This document shows, piece by piece, positions 16,174 to 24,176 of a DNA stretch of 33,094 nt. The notes beneath the pieces were generated by a model. That model made no database searches, was not told the origin of the DNA, and worked only from the letters and a program-made list of their open reading frames with translations. This DNA comes from Acidimicrobiia bacterium. Its GTDB lineage: Bacteria > Actinomycetota > Acidimicrobiia > Acidimicrobiales > Poriferisodalaceae. The position numbers and the translations under genes were made by a program. The stretch spans positions 1 to 33,094 of the forward strand of contig DUBN01000019.1 in the NCBI GenBank assembly GCA_012960315.1, given 5' to 3'. The stretch's first letter is position 1, and each line of letters opens with the position of its first letter.

Positions 16174-17339
16174 CTTTGGATCAAACGATCGACACCGTAA
16201 TTAGTGCCGCTGTGCGAGACAACGTCATTCCTGGAGCTGTCGCTGCGGTTGTTGACAGCCAGGGGTTGCGGACCATCCGCTCCTATGGAGTCAGGTCCGA
16301 GATCAGCAGTGATCCTATGACCGATGACACTGTTTTCCAGATCGCGTCAATGACGAAGCCCATTACCGGCGTCGCGTGCATGCAAGCGGTAGAACGTGGA
16401 CTACTTGCGCTTGACCAACCCGCTGGTGACGTCATCCCTTGGCTCGCTGACGTACAAGTTATTGATCACTTCGATGAGTCCGGACCCGTTCTGCGTGCTC
16501 CTCAGAACCCGGTGACTCTGCGCAATCTACTCACACACACATCTGGTTTCACTTATGAGATTTGGAACTCGGATGTCGCCGCGTGGATTGAACATACCGG
16601 CGCACCCAGCACCGGCAGCGGCAAGTTGGCATCCTTGCGTCAACCACTTTCGTTCGAACCCGGGGAACGCTGGGAGTACGGAATAGGGATCGATTGGGCC
16701 GGGCAGCTTCTCGAAGCCGTGAGCGGAGTGAGGCTCGAAAGTTGGATGAGGTCGGAGATCTTTGAACCATTGGGAATGTCTGATACGGCTTACCAATGCA
16801 GTGCGACCATGACAGACCGGCTCGCTGCCACTCACCTTCTTGATGGCGAACAGTGGAAGGCGTTGATTCCCAGTGATCGGAAGACACTTCCCGAGTTCGA
16901 TAGTGGCGGCGGTGGGCTGTATTCAACAACGCTTGACTATGCGCGCTTTATCCAAATGTTGCTCAACGAAGGCGAGCTTTTTGGACGTCGACTCTTGTCA
17001 AGCGAAACTGTTTCAGCAATGTCGTCGAATAACATGGGCCAATTGCGTGTGTCGCCCGTGACATCTCATAACCAGATTTTGAGTGCCGATTTCGAGTTCA
17101 TGCCAGGGGTTCCAAAGTCATGGGGTCTCACATTCCAACTGAACGAAGAGGCTGTGCCAGAGGGGCGTCAGCTGGGGTCGATGAGTTGGGCGGGTTTGTT
17201 CAATACCCACTTCTGGGTGGATCCGAAGTCAGGTATTGGGGCACTCCTAATGACTCAGACACTCCCATTCATGATTCCTCAAGTATCGAATCTCCTAGAA
17301 CAGTTTGAACGGGCTACCTACAAAGCCATAACTCCTTGA
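16170..17339 (+). CDS. Serine beta-lactamase-fold hydrolase (class C/EstB-like)
   Basis: A 389-residue protein of the class C beta-lactamase/esterase family. The SxxK motif is SMTK (S60, K63) in FQIASMTKPITG, the tyrosine of the second motif is Y170 in RWEYGIGIDWAG, and LLTHTSGF (120-127) is the common family landmark; a late HFWVDPKSGIG stands near the third motif. There is no signal peptide, which argues against a periplasmic or secreted antibiotic-degrading beta-lactamase and for a cytoplasmic esterase or transacylase such as EstB or LovD. The GTG start lies within the PhyH stop (4-base overlap) and the exporter gene begins one base after its stop. Ester hydrolysis or acyl transfer on the product of PhyH is a reasonable inference. 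Confidence 0.92.
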   Translation: MTLDQTIDTVISAAVRDNVIPGAVAAVVDSQGLRTIRSYGVRSEISSDPMTDDTVFQIASMTKPITGVACMQAVERGLLALDQPAGDVIPWLADVQVIDHFDESGPVLRAPQNPVTLRNLLTHTSGFTYEIWNSDVAAWIEHTGAPSTGSGKLASLRQPLSFEPGERWEYGIGIDWAGQLLEAVSGVRLESWMRSEIFEPLGMSDTAYQCSATMTDRLAATHLLDGEQWKALIPSDRKTLPEFDSGGGGLYSTTLDYARFIQMLLNEGELFGRRLLSSETVSAMSSNNMGQLRVSPVTSHNQILSADFEFMPGVPKSWGLTFQLNEEAVPEGRQLGSMSWAGLFNTHFWVDPKSGIGALLMTQTLPFMIPQVSNLLEQFERATYKAITP

Positions 17340-17340
17340 C

Positions 17341-18567
17341 GTGAAGGCCCCGATTCGCATTCAAGTTGAGCGTGAGTTCATCGCGTTCACTGCTCTTTTG
17401 AGCACCGCCATCGCTTTGTCGATCGACATGGTCCTACCTGCCTTCGCCGATTTACGTTCTTCGTTTGGCATGGAACCCACTTCAAACCTGCCGGGCCTAA
17501 CGATCACTTGCATTTTTGTAGGTATGGCTATCGGGATGCCCTTTTTTGGCCCTTTGGCAGATGCCTACGGACGTATCCCTGTCTTAAGAGCAGGCATCGC
17601 CCTATTCGCTTTAGGGGCGCTCGGGTCCACACTGGCCCCAAACCTTGGCTCTCTCTTAGCTTCCAGAGTGCTTTGGGGAATTGGGTGCGCCGCTCCCCGC
17701 ACCATCAGCCAAGCCATGATCCGGGACAAATTCGAAGGCGATGACATGGCTCGCGTGATGGCCATCGTCCAAACCATCTTTTTTGCGGGACCAGTCCTAG
17801 CTCCAGTAATCGGAGATCTACTCGTCCGAACAGGAGGGTCTTGGCGACTGACAATGCTTTTCGGTTTAGCCATCGCCATTGTCATCTGGCTTTGGTCTTT
17901 CAGAATTACAGAGTCACTAGATAGTGCCAACAAACGAGATCTCAGTTTTTCTGAAACGAAACAGGGGCTCAGAGTCGTTTGGGGGAACCGTGTAACGATT
18001 GGTTATGCGCTAACCCTTCTGTTCTCAGGAGGAGCTTTTTACAGCTTCCTAAGTAGTTCTGAACTAATAATCAGCGAAGTCTTTAAGAAGCCAACCTGGT
18101 TCGTTCCTTATTTCAGCATCACTATGGGCGTAATGGCTGCCGTCGCCCTGACAGGGTCTCGGGTAGTGGTGCGGATCGGCGCGAGACGTCTCGGGCACAG
18201 TGCACTGGCCTTTCAACTGGGAGTCAGCTTTCTGATGCTGGCCTTGGCCCTCTCAACAGACGGCGTTCCTCCGGTAGGTCTTTGGATGGTTCTAATGACA
18301 GCTCAAATAGCTGCCATGGTCGTGATGATGCCCACTATGACAACCCTGGCTCTCGAACCTATGGAAACTCTAGCTGGAACCGCAGCGTCAACAATAGGAT
18401 TCATAACCCTCGCTTTCGGTGCAGTTCTAGGAGCGATCGTTGATCGTCAAATAACCTCAACCGTTACGCCACTGGCCGTCGGCTACGCCCTCTATACATC
18501 GCTAGCTGTGGTGGTTGTCCTTACGATGGTTCGGAAAAACAACTCCGAGCATTGCAATCCCGGCTGA
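17341..18567 (+). CDS. MFS multidrug exporter, Bcr/CflA (DHA1) type
   Basis: A 408-residue major facilitator with twelve predicted membrane segments. SIDMVLPAF (27-35) in the first segment, GPLADAYGRIPVL (70-82) as motif A and AGPVLAPVIGDLL (149-161) as the antiporter motif C place it in the Bcr/CflA drug:proton antiporter group. It would export a small molecule from the cytoplasm. The GTG start is one base after the stop of the esterase, so it is the last gene of a tightly packed SDR-PhyH-esterase-exporter row. The exported compound may be made or modified by these enzymes. It converges on the P450 gene with a single base between the two ends. Confidence 0.93.
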   Translation: MKAPIRIQVEREFIAFTALLSTAIALSIDMVLPAFADLRSSFGMEPTSNLPGLTITCIFVGMAIGMPFFGPLADAYGRIPVLRAGIALFALGALGSTLAPNLGSLLASRVLWGIGCAAPRTISQAMIRDKFEGDDMARVMAIVQTIFFAGPVLAPVIGDLLVRTGGSWRLTMLFGLAIAIVIWLWSFRITESLDSANKRDLSFSETKQGLRVVWGNRVTIGYALTLLFSGGAFYSFLSSSELIISEVFKKPTWFVPYFSITMGVMAAVALTGSRVVVRIGARRLGHSALAFQLGVSFLMLALALSTDGVPPVGLWMVLMTAQIAAMVVMMPTMTTLALEPMETLAGTAASTIGFITLAFGAVLGAIVDRQITSTVTPLAVGYALYTSLAVVVVLTMVRKNNSEHCNPG

Positions 18568-18568
18568 G

Positions 18569-19753
18569 CTAACCCACTCGAATCGGCACAGAGCGCGGGC
18601 CCCGAACCTGGGTACCGCCCCATTGAACATCCGCACCTTCCGCGATCGAGAATTCTGGAAAGCGTTTTAACCACTCTTCCATAGCCACAACTAGTTCCAT
18701 GCGAGCCAAATTGGATCCGAGGCACCGGTGAATGCCTATTCCAAAGGCGAAGTGACGATTTTCTTGCCGGTCGATAACCACTTCGTCGGGGTCCTCGAAC
18801 ATTTCTGGATCCCGGTTACTGGCACCGAAAGGAAGAAAGACTTTTTCTCCGGCTGCGACAGGACAACCTGATATTTCAGCGTCTTCAGCGGCTACTCGTG
18901 CCATGGTGACGGGCGAATAGGCACGCAGAAACTCTTCGACTGCCGTCGGAATTAGTTCCGGCTCAGCGGCGAGACGATGCCGGTCGTCGTCGTGAGTAGC
19001 GAGATGCAGCAAGTTCGAGGCAATGGAACTCCACGTCGTGTCGATACCCGCGACGAGAAGAAGGAAACAGGTGCCCAGTACATGTTTGTCGGTAAGTGGA
19101 TCACCGTTAGGGAGAGTCTCTGCTTGAAGTTTGCTGATCAAGTCGTCGCGTGGGGCTCGGCGACGATCAGCAATAGTTGCAGCGAAGTACTCAAGGATTT
19201 CTTTTGTCGCCTGGGTTCGGCGATCCCACTCGTCTGCGTGACTTTGCAAAATATCTACCGCCCAACGAGTAAACATTTCGCAGTCCTCTTCAGGCAAACC
19301 GATCATTGATCCGATAACACGCACCGGGAGGTAGCGGGCGTATTCTTCTGCCGCGTCGACTATGTCCGACGGGTCGATGGCATCAAGAAGCTCTATGGCA
19401 ATACTGCGTGTTACCTCGCGCATGTCCTCAACTGCCTTGGGCGAGAAGTAAGGCAGCAACATTCGTCGAGCGTCGGTATGGAAAGGCGGGTCAGAAGTAA
19501 TAGGAGGCGCTACTAGGAGACTGGTTCCGTCAGGAGTAGCTACGACTCCGACGTCGCGCGATGAAAAGCGTTCGGTGTCGTACGCGATTGACGAAATGTC
19601 GCTGTAGGTGGTCGGCAACCATCCACCGCCATCTCGCGAGGTATGAGCTACTGGGCACTCTGTGCGTAAGCGTTTCCAAACCTTTGGGGCATCTTGTACG
19701 TATTCGAACCCGAATAGATCAACGTCTCGTTCCGAGTCAGATACGTCAGCCAT
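18569..19753 (-). CDS. Cytochrome P450
   Basis: A 394-residue soluble bacterial P450 of normal length. The I-helix oxygen-activation motif is AGIDTT (235-240), the K-helix ExxR is EFLR (E274-R277), and the heme loop FAFGIGIHRCLG puts the axial thiolate at C344. No membrane anchor, as usual for class I bacterial P450s, which need a ferredoxin and reductase; neither is in this window. The substrate is unknown; relatives act on steroids, terpenes, fatty acids and macrolides. The ATG follows a TACGAT box by six bases, a leaderless arrangement. It is divergent from a metallo-hydrolase whose start is 49 bases away, so the two share a very short control region. Confidence 0.95.
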   Translation of the reverse strand: MADVSDSERDVDLFGFEYVQDAPKVWKRLRTECPVAHTSRDGGGWLPTTYSDISSIAYDTERFSSRDVGVVATPDGTSLLVAPPITSDPPFHTDARRMLLPYFSPKAVEDMREVTRSIAIELLDAIDPSDIVDAAEEYARYLPVRVIGSMIGLPEEDCEMFTRWAVDILQSHADEWDRRTQATKEILEYFAATIADRRRAPRDDLISKLQAETLPNGDPLTDKHVLGTCFLLLVAGIDTTWSSIASNLLHLATHDDDRHRLAAEPELIPTAVEEFLRAYSPVTMARVAAEDAEISGCPVAAGEKVFLPFGASNRDPEMFEDPDEVVIDRQENRHFAFGIGIHRCLGSNLARMELVVAMEEWLKRFPEFSIAEGADVQWGGTQVRGPRSVPIRVG

Positions 19754-19759
19754 GACTCC

Positions 19760-19765
19760 ATCGTA
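19760..19765 (-). promoter_or_regulatory. -10 box for leaderless P450 gene
   Basis: TACGAT on the minus strand ends six bases before the ATG at 19753. The same hexamer precedes the acyl-CoA ligase start at 31067. Confidence 0.45.
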
Positions 19766-19790
19766 GATCCAGACCTAGTGGCCATGCACG

Positions 19791-19796
19791 TAGGCT
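19791..19796 (+). promoter_or_regulatory. -10 box for leaderless metallo-hydrolase gene
   Basis: TAGGCT ends six bases before the ATG at 19803. It is 25 bases from the opposite P450 box, so RNA polymerase could probably occupy only one of the two at a time. Confidence 0.42.
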
Positions 19797-19802
19797 CTCT
19801 TC

Positions 19803-20747
19803 ATGAGCTCAAATCACCTTCACGGCGACCTTGGCCCCGGACTCCTTGAGGAAGTCGCTCCGAAGGTCTTCAGCTATGTGCAGCCAGACGGAACCTGGTT
19901 CATCAATAACACCGGATTCGTTGTCGGCGAAAATGCCGTGGTGAGCATTGACACGACCTCAACAGAACTTCGAAACCGCGCGTATCTGGATGCAATCGCA
20001 TCGGTAACAGAGAACCCGGTCACCTTGGTAGTCAACACTCATCACCACGCAGACCACACTCACGGAAATTACTTATTCAGCGACGCCACGATCATCAGCC
20101 ACACCGCTTGTCGGAAGGTGATGATGGCTACGGGGATTCCTGACTATCGCGCCGCGTTCCCTGGGGTTGAGTGGGGAGATTTACGGTTTCGTGCTCCTGA
20201 CCTCACCTTCGAGGGCTCCACCACCGTGCACCTCGATGATTTAGATATCGAACTGTTTGATTTAGGTCATGTAGCCCACACGGACGGCGACGTACTGGCA
20301 TGGCTACCCGAACATGGCGTGTTATTTACAGGGGATCTCATCTTTCACGGAGGGACTCCTTTCGCCCTATTTGGGTCCATCCAAGGGACTTTGGATGCTC
20401 TCGACACGATTGAGCGGCAGGGAGCGGATGTGGTTGTTCCAGGTCACGGACCTGCCTTCAGTGGTCATGAAATCGGCAAAGTGCTCGATGCTCAAAGGGC
20501 TTACCTTCGGTTCGTGCAGGCGGCAGCCGCGGAAGGAGTCGCATCGGCACGCTCACCTGTAGAACAAGCAGCTGCAACCGATTTAGGCGAGTTCGACCAG
20601 CTAACTGATGCTGAACGGCTCGCAGGAAATCTCCATGTCGCCTACCGCGAAAATCCTGAAGCGGACTACGAGTGGGTGGGATTCGAGAACGCGATCGGGG
20701 ACATGATTGCTTTCAATGGAGGCCTGCTCCCACGTTGCCTAGCGTGA
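19803..20747 (+). CDS. Metallo-beta-lactamase-fold hydrolase
   Basis: A 314-residue single-domain metallo-hydrolase. The zinc motif is THHHADH (H80, H82, D84, H85), followed by H159 in GHVAHTDGD, D178 in LFTGDLIFHGG and H215 in VVPGHGP, the complete dinuclear zinc set. It lacks the dimerisation and SCP2 domains of the alkyl sulfatase at 9348, so the two are not duplicates. Members hydrolyse thioesters, lactones, cyclic esters or act as quinone-thioester cyclases; the exact reaction is not visible. No signal peptide. It is divergent from the P450 and convergent with an SMP-30 protein, so a small hydroxylation and hydrolysis unit is possible. Confidence 0.92.
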   Translation: MSSNHLHGDLGPGLLEEVAPKVFSYVQPDGTWFINNTGFVVGENAVVSIDTTSTELRNRAYLDAIASVTENPVTLVVNTHHHADHTHGNYLFSDATIISHTACRKVMMATGIPDYRAAFPGVEWGDLRFRAPDLTFEGSTTVHLDDLDIELFDLGHVAHTDGDVLAWLPEHGVLFTGDLIFHGGTPFALFGSIQGTLDALDTIERQGADVVVPGHGPAFSGHEIGKVLDAQRAYLRFVQAAAAEGVASARSPVEQAAATDLGEFDQLTDAERLAGNLHVAYRENPEADYEWVGFENAIGDMIAFNGGLLPRCLA

Positions 20748-20777
20748 CGCTTTTCAGTAGTCAGAAAGGTAACGTCA
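20745..20777. terminator. Imperfect hairpin spanning a convergent junction
   Basis: Outer stem TGACG/CGTCA (20745-20749 with 20773-20777), inner stem CTTTTC/GAAAGG (20750-20755 with 20764-20769, one G-U pair), an 8-base loop, and a 3-base bulge TAA on the 3' side. It covers the stop of the metallo-hydrolase and the end of the SMP-30 gene. No U-tract follows, so a bidirectional terminator is only suggested. Confidence 0.32.
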
Positions 20778-21663
20778 GCCCAGCCCGGGGCCACTCTGCC
20801 CGTATCAGCTTGCCTGTGCCTGACAAAGTGATGTAGGCCGTTCGCATATCTGCGCCACCGAAACAAATATTGGTGCAAATCGGGTCATCGACGGGAAAGA
20901 ATTCAAGCTCATCACCGTGTGGGGTGAAGGTGCTGATCCCACCTGTCTGAATCGTTGCAACACTCACATTTCCATCAGCGTCCATTGCTAACGAGTCGAA
21001 TAGCTTCCTGCCTGCCGGACGAGCCAAGAACTTTCCATGAGGCGATCCCACAAGTTCACCTGGCCCCGAAAGCTCCCAATAAAGGATCGAGCCTTGGTGG
21101 GTCTCGGCTACGTACACCCTGTCTTGTTGAGGTGACAAACCAACGCCGTTTGGTCCATCAAGAGGGAACGCCACTTCTTGCACCAGCGATCCGTCAGCTC
21201 GACCGTAGTAAAGTCCCCCGCGATCACGTGTCCGTGCTCGGGTTTTCCCATGGTCGGTGAACCAAAATCCCCCAGTCGAGTCGAACATGAGATCGTTCGG
21301 GCCCTTGAGTGGTTCCCCGTTTACTTCGACGTAGAGGATCTCAACGTTTCCTGTTTTGATATCGATTCGTTCGATACGACCCGAGGAGTAGTCATCCGGT
21401 ACCAATCCTGGAACCGTCAGACCACGCGCCTCACTCCAGGTGAATCCACCGTTGTTACAGACGTAAAGAGCACCGTCAGGACCCACGGCTGCGCCATTGG
21501 GACCACCTCCTGGTTGAGCCACCACATCGATTGACCCATCGGTTGGATCGATTCGAGAAATCGTGCCTCGTTTCACCTCGACAAGCACGATTGAGCCGTC
21601 TGGCATTACTACGGGCCCTTCAGGAAACTGCAATCCCGTCGCGATGACGTCATAGTCACTCAT
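20761..21663 (-). CDS. SMP-30/gluconolactonase/LRE-family protein (second copy)
   Basis: A 300-residue beta-propeller of the SMP-30 family. The metal ligands are E15 in LQFPEGPVV, N172 in GPNGVGLS and D223 in LFDSLAMD; N123 in GPNDLMFD fills the substrate-side place. It is longer and clearly diverged from the copy at 5010-5831, with the more canonical FPEGP motif. The family hydrolyses lactones and related esters. A TAGGGT box six bases before the ATG, within the 9-mer CTAGGGTCA, suggests a leaderless transcript under the same control as the acyl-CoA dehydrogenase and alpha/beta hydrolase. It converges on the metallo-hydrolase gene. No signal peptide; cytoplasmic. Confidence 0.91.
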   Translation of the reverse strand: MSDYDVIATGLQFPEGPVVMPDGSIVLVEVKRGTISRIDPTDGSIDVVAQPGGGPNGAAVGPDGALYVCNNGGFTWSEARGLTVPGLVPDDYSSGRIERIDIKTGNVEILYVEVNGEPLKGPNDLMFDSTGGFWFTDHGKTRARTRDRGGLYYGRADGSLVQEVAFPLDGPNGVGLSPQQDRVYVAETHQGSILYWELSGPGELVGSPHGKFLARPAGRKLFDSLAMDADGNVSVATIQTGGISTFTPHGDELEFFPVDDPICTNICFGGADMRTAYITLSGTGKLIRAEWPRAGLTLPF

Positions 21664-21669
21664 CGACTG

Positions 21670-21675
21670 ACCCTA
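21670..21675 (-). promoter_or_regulatory. -10 box TAGGGT for leaderless SMP-30 gene
   Basis: TAGGGT on the minus strand ends six bases before the ATG at 21663 and is embedded in CTAGGGTCA (21676-21668), shared with two other starts. Confidence 0.5.
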
Positions 21676-21706
21676 GCGCCGTTGCCGTAGTCTCGGCGAG
21701 GGGCCC

Positions 21707-24139
21707 TTAGCGATCAGCCAGCAGAGTGTTGAGCTCCTCCTGGGTCATCAGCACATCCCGGGCTTTGGAACCAATAGAGGGCCCCACGACTCCTCGCTGT
21801 TCTAGGAGATCCATGAGTCGCCCACCGCGAGCGAACCCAACTTTCAGTTTGCGTTGAAGCATTGAGGTCGACCCAAGTTGGCTGTCCACAACTATGACCA
21901 TGGCTCGCATCATGAGTTCGTCATCATCTTCGTCGCCAGACGAACCTCCTGGAATAACGGCAGATGCGGTACCCTTCGCTCCTTCGACTCCTTCGACGTA
22001 GTCGGTTTCAGGCGCTTGTCTACGCCAGTGAGCGACCACTTGATGAATCTCAGCTTCACTCACCCAACAGCCTTGGACGCGTTGAGCGACACTGCTGTTG
22101 GCACCTAACACCAGCATGTCGCCCTTCCCTATGAGTCGTTCGGCTCCTGGTTGATCAAGAATGACACGGCTATCTGCGAGGCTTGATACGGCGAAGGCGA
22201 TACGCGATGGAATATTGGCCTTAATAACGCCGGTAATGACGTTCACCGAGGGCCGCTGGGTAGCGATCACTAGGTGAATACCCACCGCTCGTGCCATCTG
22301 CGCTAACCGAGTTATCGAATCTTCTACGTCGCGTGCAGCAACCATCATCAAGTCGTTTAACTCATCCACCACGACGACGACAAAAGGCATCCGTTCAAAT
22401 TCGCGTTCTTCATTGAGATCTGATGCAAGGCGTCCTTCGTCATATGCCGAGTTGTATCCCGTTATGTCGCGAAACCCGATCTCCGAAAGCACGTTGTACC
22501 GGCGTTCCATTTCCTTTACCGCCCACGACAAGGCATTCGCCGCCTTTTTCGGGTTAGTGACTACTTGCGTGAGTAGATGAGGGAGACGGTCGTATTGTCC
22601 CAGTTCCACTCGTTTGGGATCGATGAGTATCAGACGTATTTCGTCAGGGGTGGCGCGCATTAGCAAGGACGTAAGAATCGAGTTGATGCAAGATGACTTT
22701 CCCGCTCCAGTTGCGCCCGCGATCAGAACGTGAGGCATCGACGCAAGGTTTACCATTACAGCGTTACCTGAAATGTCCTGACCCAACGCAACTTCGAGAG
22801 GATGTGTTGCCTCCACAGCTGTCTGGCTAATCAGTATGTCGCCTAACGCAACGAGGTGACGATCGGCATTGGGAACTTCTACCCCGATCGCGGAACGACC
22901 GGGGATCGGCGCCAGAATACGAACATCAGCTGATGCCATTGCGTAAGCGATGTCTTTGTGGAGGCTAGTCACTCGGGAAACCTTCACTCCTGTGCCGAGA
23001 GATAGTTCATAGCGGGTGACCGTTGGACCTACTTCCATGCCCGTAACTCGGGTTTCGACGCCGTGACTAGAAAGGGCTGCTTCTAGGTTTCGGGCTCCAT
23101 TTTGAAGCATGCGTTCGTCCACGTCCTGAACGCCTGACTTCTCAAGATTTTCTCCCGCCGGGAGTTTCCAATGCCCAGTAGGGCGACTCGCCAGGTCGAT
23201 TTCCATCTGTTCAGGCGCAAGCTCAGAGTTCTCTTGTCCTGAGATGGGTTCTTTATCTTCAGCAGACCAACTGTCAGACGGCTTTCGCAGACCTGGGTGT
23301 TCTTTGGGTGATCCATCCCAAGGCTCTGCGTCCTCGGTGTTTTCAGCAACCGCAACTTCAAGATTCACCGGCTGGGTATCTGATGACGCTGTAGCGGGGC
23401 CAAGACCTGGCGCAGAAATCGGCGGCAGCGTCGGTCGATTCCGCAACGAATGTTCAGACGCTTCCCTATCTGACCCTAGGCTCTGGAGGCTGCGGAGCCC
23501 CTTCCGTAGATGTCTGGCAACGAAACGAACAGCGAATGCCGTCGCCGTCAAAACCTGGCGAAGGCCGGTATCGGTCACGATCAATACCCCGAACATGGCT
23601 GCTAGCAGCAGAACGACCCATGCGCCCGGATCATCGACAGCCCTTCGCAGCGGTTCGCCCACGACTGCACCGATCACTCCGCCCGACGCTCGAAGATCAT
23701 CGAGTGTGGTTTTGATTCCGGCTGCATCTCCGATCAGGTGCGCCATGCCGGACAACGAGAGACTTGTTAGAACACCACCAAACGCAATCCTCCATGTTCT
23801 GTCACTGCTCTTATCGCGAAGTATCGCGTATGCGCAGCCCAGTAGCGCGAACGGAACGGCGAAGCGGAAGATGCCTACCAGCACACTCATAACGTTCTCG
23901 AGCAGGCGACCCGCGATTCCTGCTTTATCCCCGAAAAGCGCTAGAAGTGAAATTAACGCCACAACAACGAGGAGAAGGCCAGCTACATCGGTTGCTCGGC
24001 CGCGTAATCCGGCTTCGCTCATTCGACGGAGCATCGACGGTTTAGTCGAATTTTTTGGTTTGGAAGGATTAACCATACGGCGCGATCTACCAGAAAATCT
24101 GGTCCTCTTGGATGTGTCGGTGGGGCGCTTGGATGCCAC
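21707..24139 (-). CDS. ftsK: DNA translocase FtsK/SpoIIIE
   Basis: An 810-residue FtsK. The N-terminal part has about four to five membrane segments (53-70, 84-107, 117-137, 172-190), anchoring it at the division septum. A charged low-complexity linker follows (about 215-335). The motor has the alpha/beta domains with Walker A GATGAGKS (475-482), Walker B VVVVDEL (587-593) and IATQRPS (625-631). The C-terminal winged-helix gamma domain (about 740-803, with LQRKLKVGFARGGRLMDLLE within it) reads KOPS-type sequences. It pumps chromosome ends across the septum and helps XerCD dimer resolution. The GTG start follows a TATTCT box by seven bases. It lies 37 bases downstream of rnj, the standard actinobacterial order. 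The linker is short for the family. Confidence 0.97.
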   Translation of the reverse strand: MASKRPTDTSKRTRFSGRSRRMVNPSKPKNSTKPSMLRRMSEAGLRGRATDVAGLLLVVVALISLLALFGDKAGIAGRLLENVMSVLVGIFRFAVPFALLGCAYAILRDKSSDRTWRIAFGGVLTSLSLSGMAHLIGDAAGIKTTLDDLRASGGVIGAVVGEPLRRAVDDPGAWVVLLLAAMFGVLIVTDTGLRQVLTATAFAVRFVARHLRKGLRSLQSLGSDREASEHSLRNRPTLPPISAPGLGPATASSDTQPVNLEVAVAENTEDAEPWDGSPKEHPGLRKPSDSWSAEDKEPISGQENSELAPEQMEIDLASRPTGHWKLPAGENLEKSGVQDVDERMLQNGARNLEAALSSHGVETRVTGMEVGPTVTRYELSLGTGVKVSRVTSLHKDIAYAMASADVRILAPIPGRSAIGVEVPNADRHLVALGDILISQTAVEATHPLEVALGQDISGNAVMVNLASMPHVLIAGATGAGKSSCINSILTSLLMRATPDEIRLILIDPKRVELGQYDRLPHLLTQVVTNPKKAANALSWAVKEMERRYNVLSEIGFRDITGYNSAYDEGRLASDLNEEREFERMPFVVVVVDELNDLMMVAARDVEDSITRLAQMARAVGIHLVIATQRPSVNVITGVIKANIPSRIAFAVSSLADSRVILDQPGAERLIGKGDMLVLGANSSVAQRVQGCWVSEAEIHQVVAHWRRQAPETDYVEGVEGAKGTASAVIPGGSSGDEDDDELMMRAMVIVVDSQLGSTSMLQRKLKVGFARGGRLMDLLEQRGVVGPSIGSKARDVLMTQEELNTLLADR

Positions 24140-24146
24140 ACTGGCG

Positions 24147-24152
24147 AGAATA
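24147..24152 (-). promoter_or_regulatory. -10 box TATTCT before ftsK
   Basis: TATTCT on the minus strand ends seven bases before the GTG at 24139, in the short rnj-ftsK gap, where no ribosome binding site is visible. The same hexamer precedes dapA at the same distance. Confidence 0.45.
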
Positions 24153-24176
24153 CCGAAACAACCACCAGATGCTGGT

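Noticed and set aside
16170-17339. Antibiotic resistance beta-lactamase
   Set aside because: No signal peptide, and the operon context points to an intracellular esterase or acyltransferase.
9348-20747. The two metallo-beta-lactamase-fold hydrolases as duplicates
   Set aside because: They differ in length, domain make-up (only the first has dimerisation and SCP2 domains) and sequence around the zinc motif; they only share the fold.
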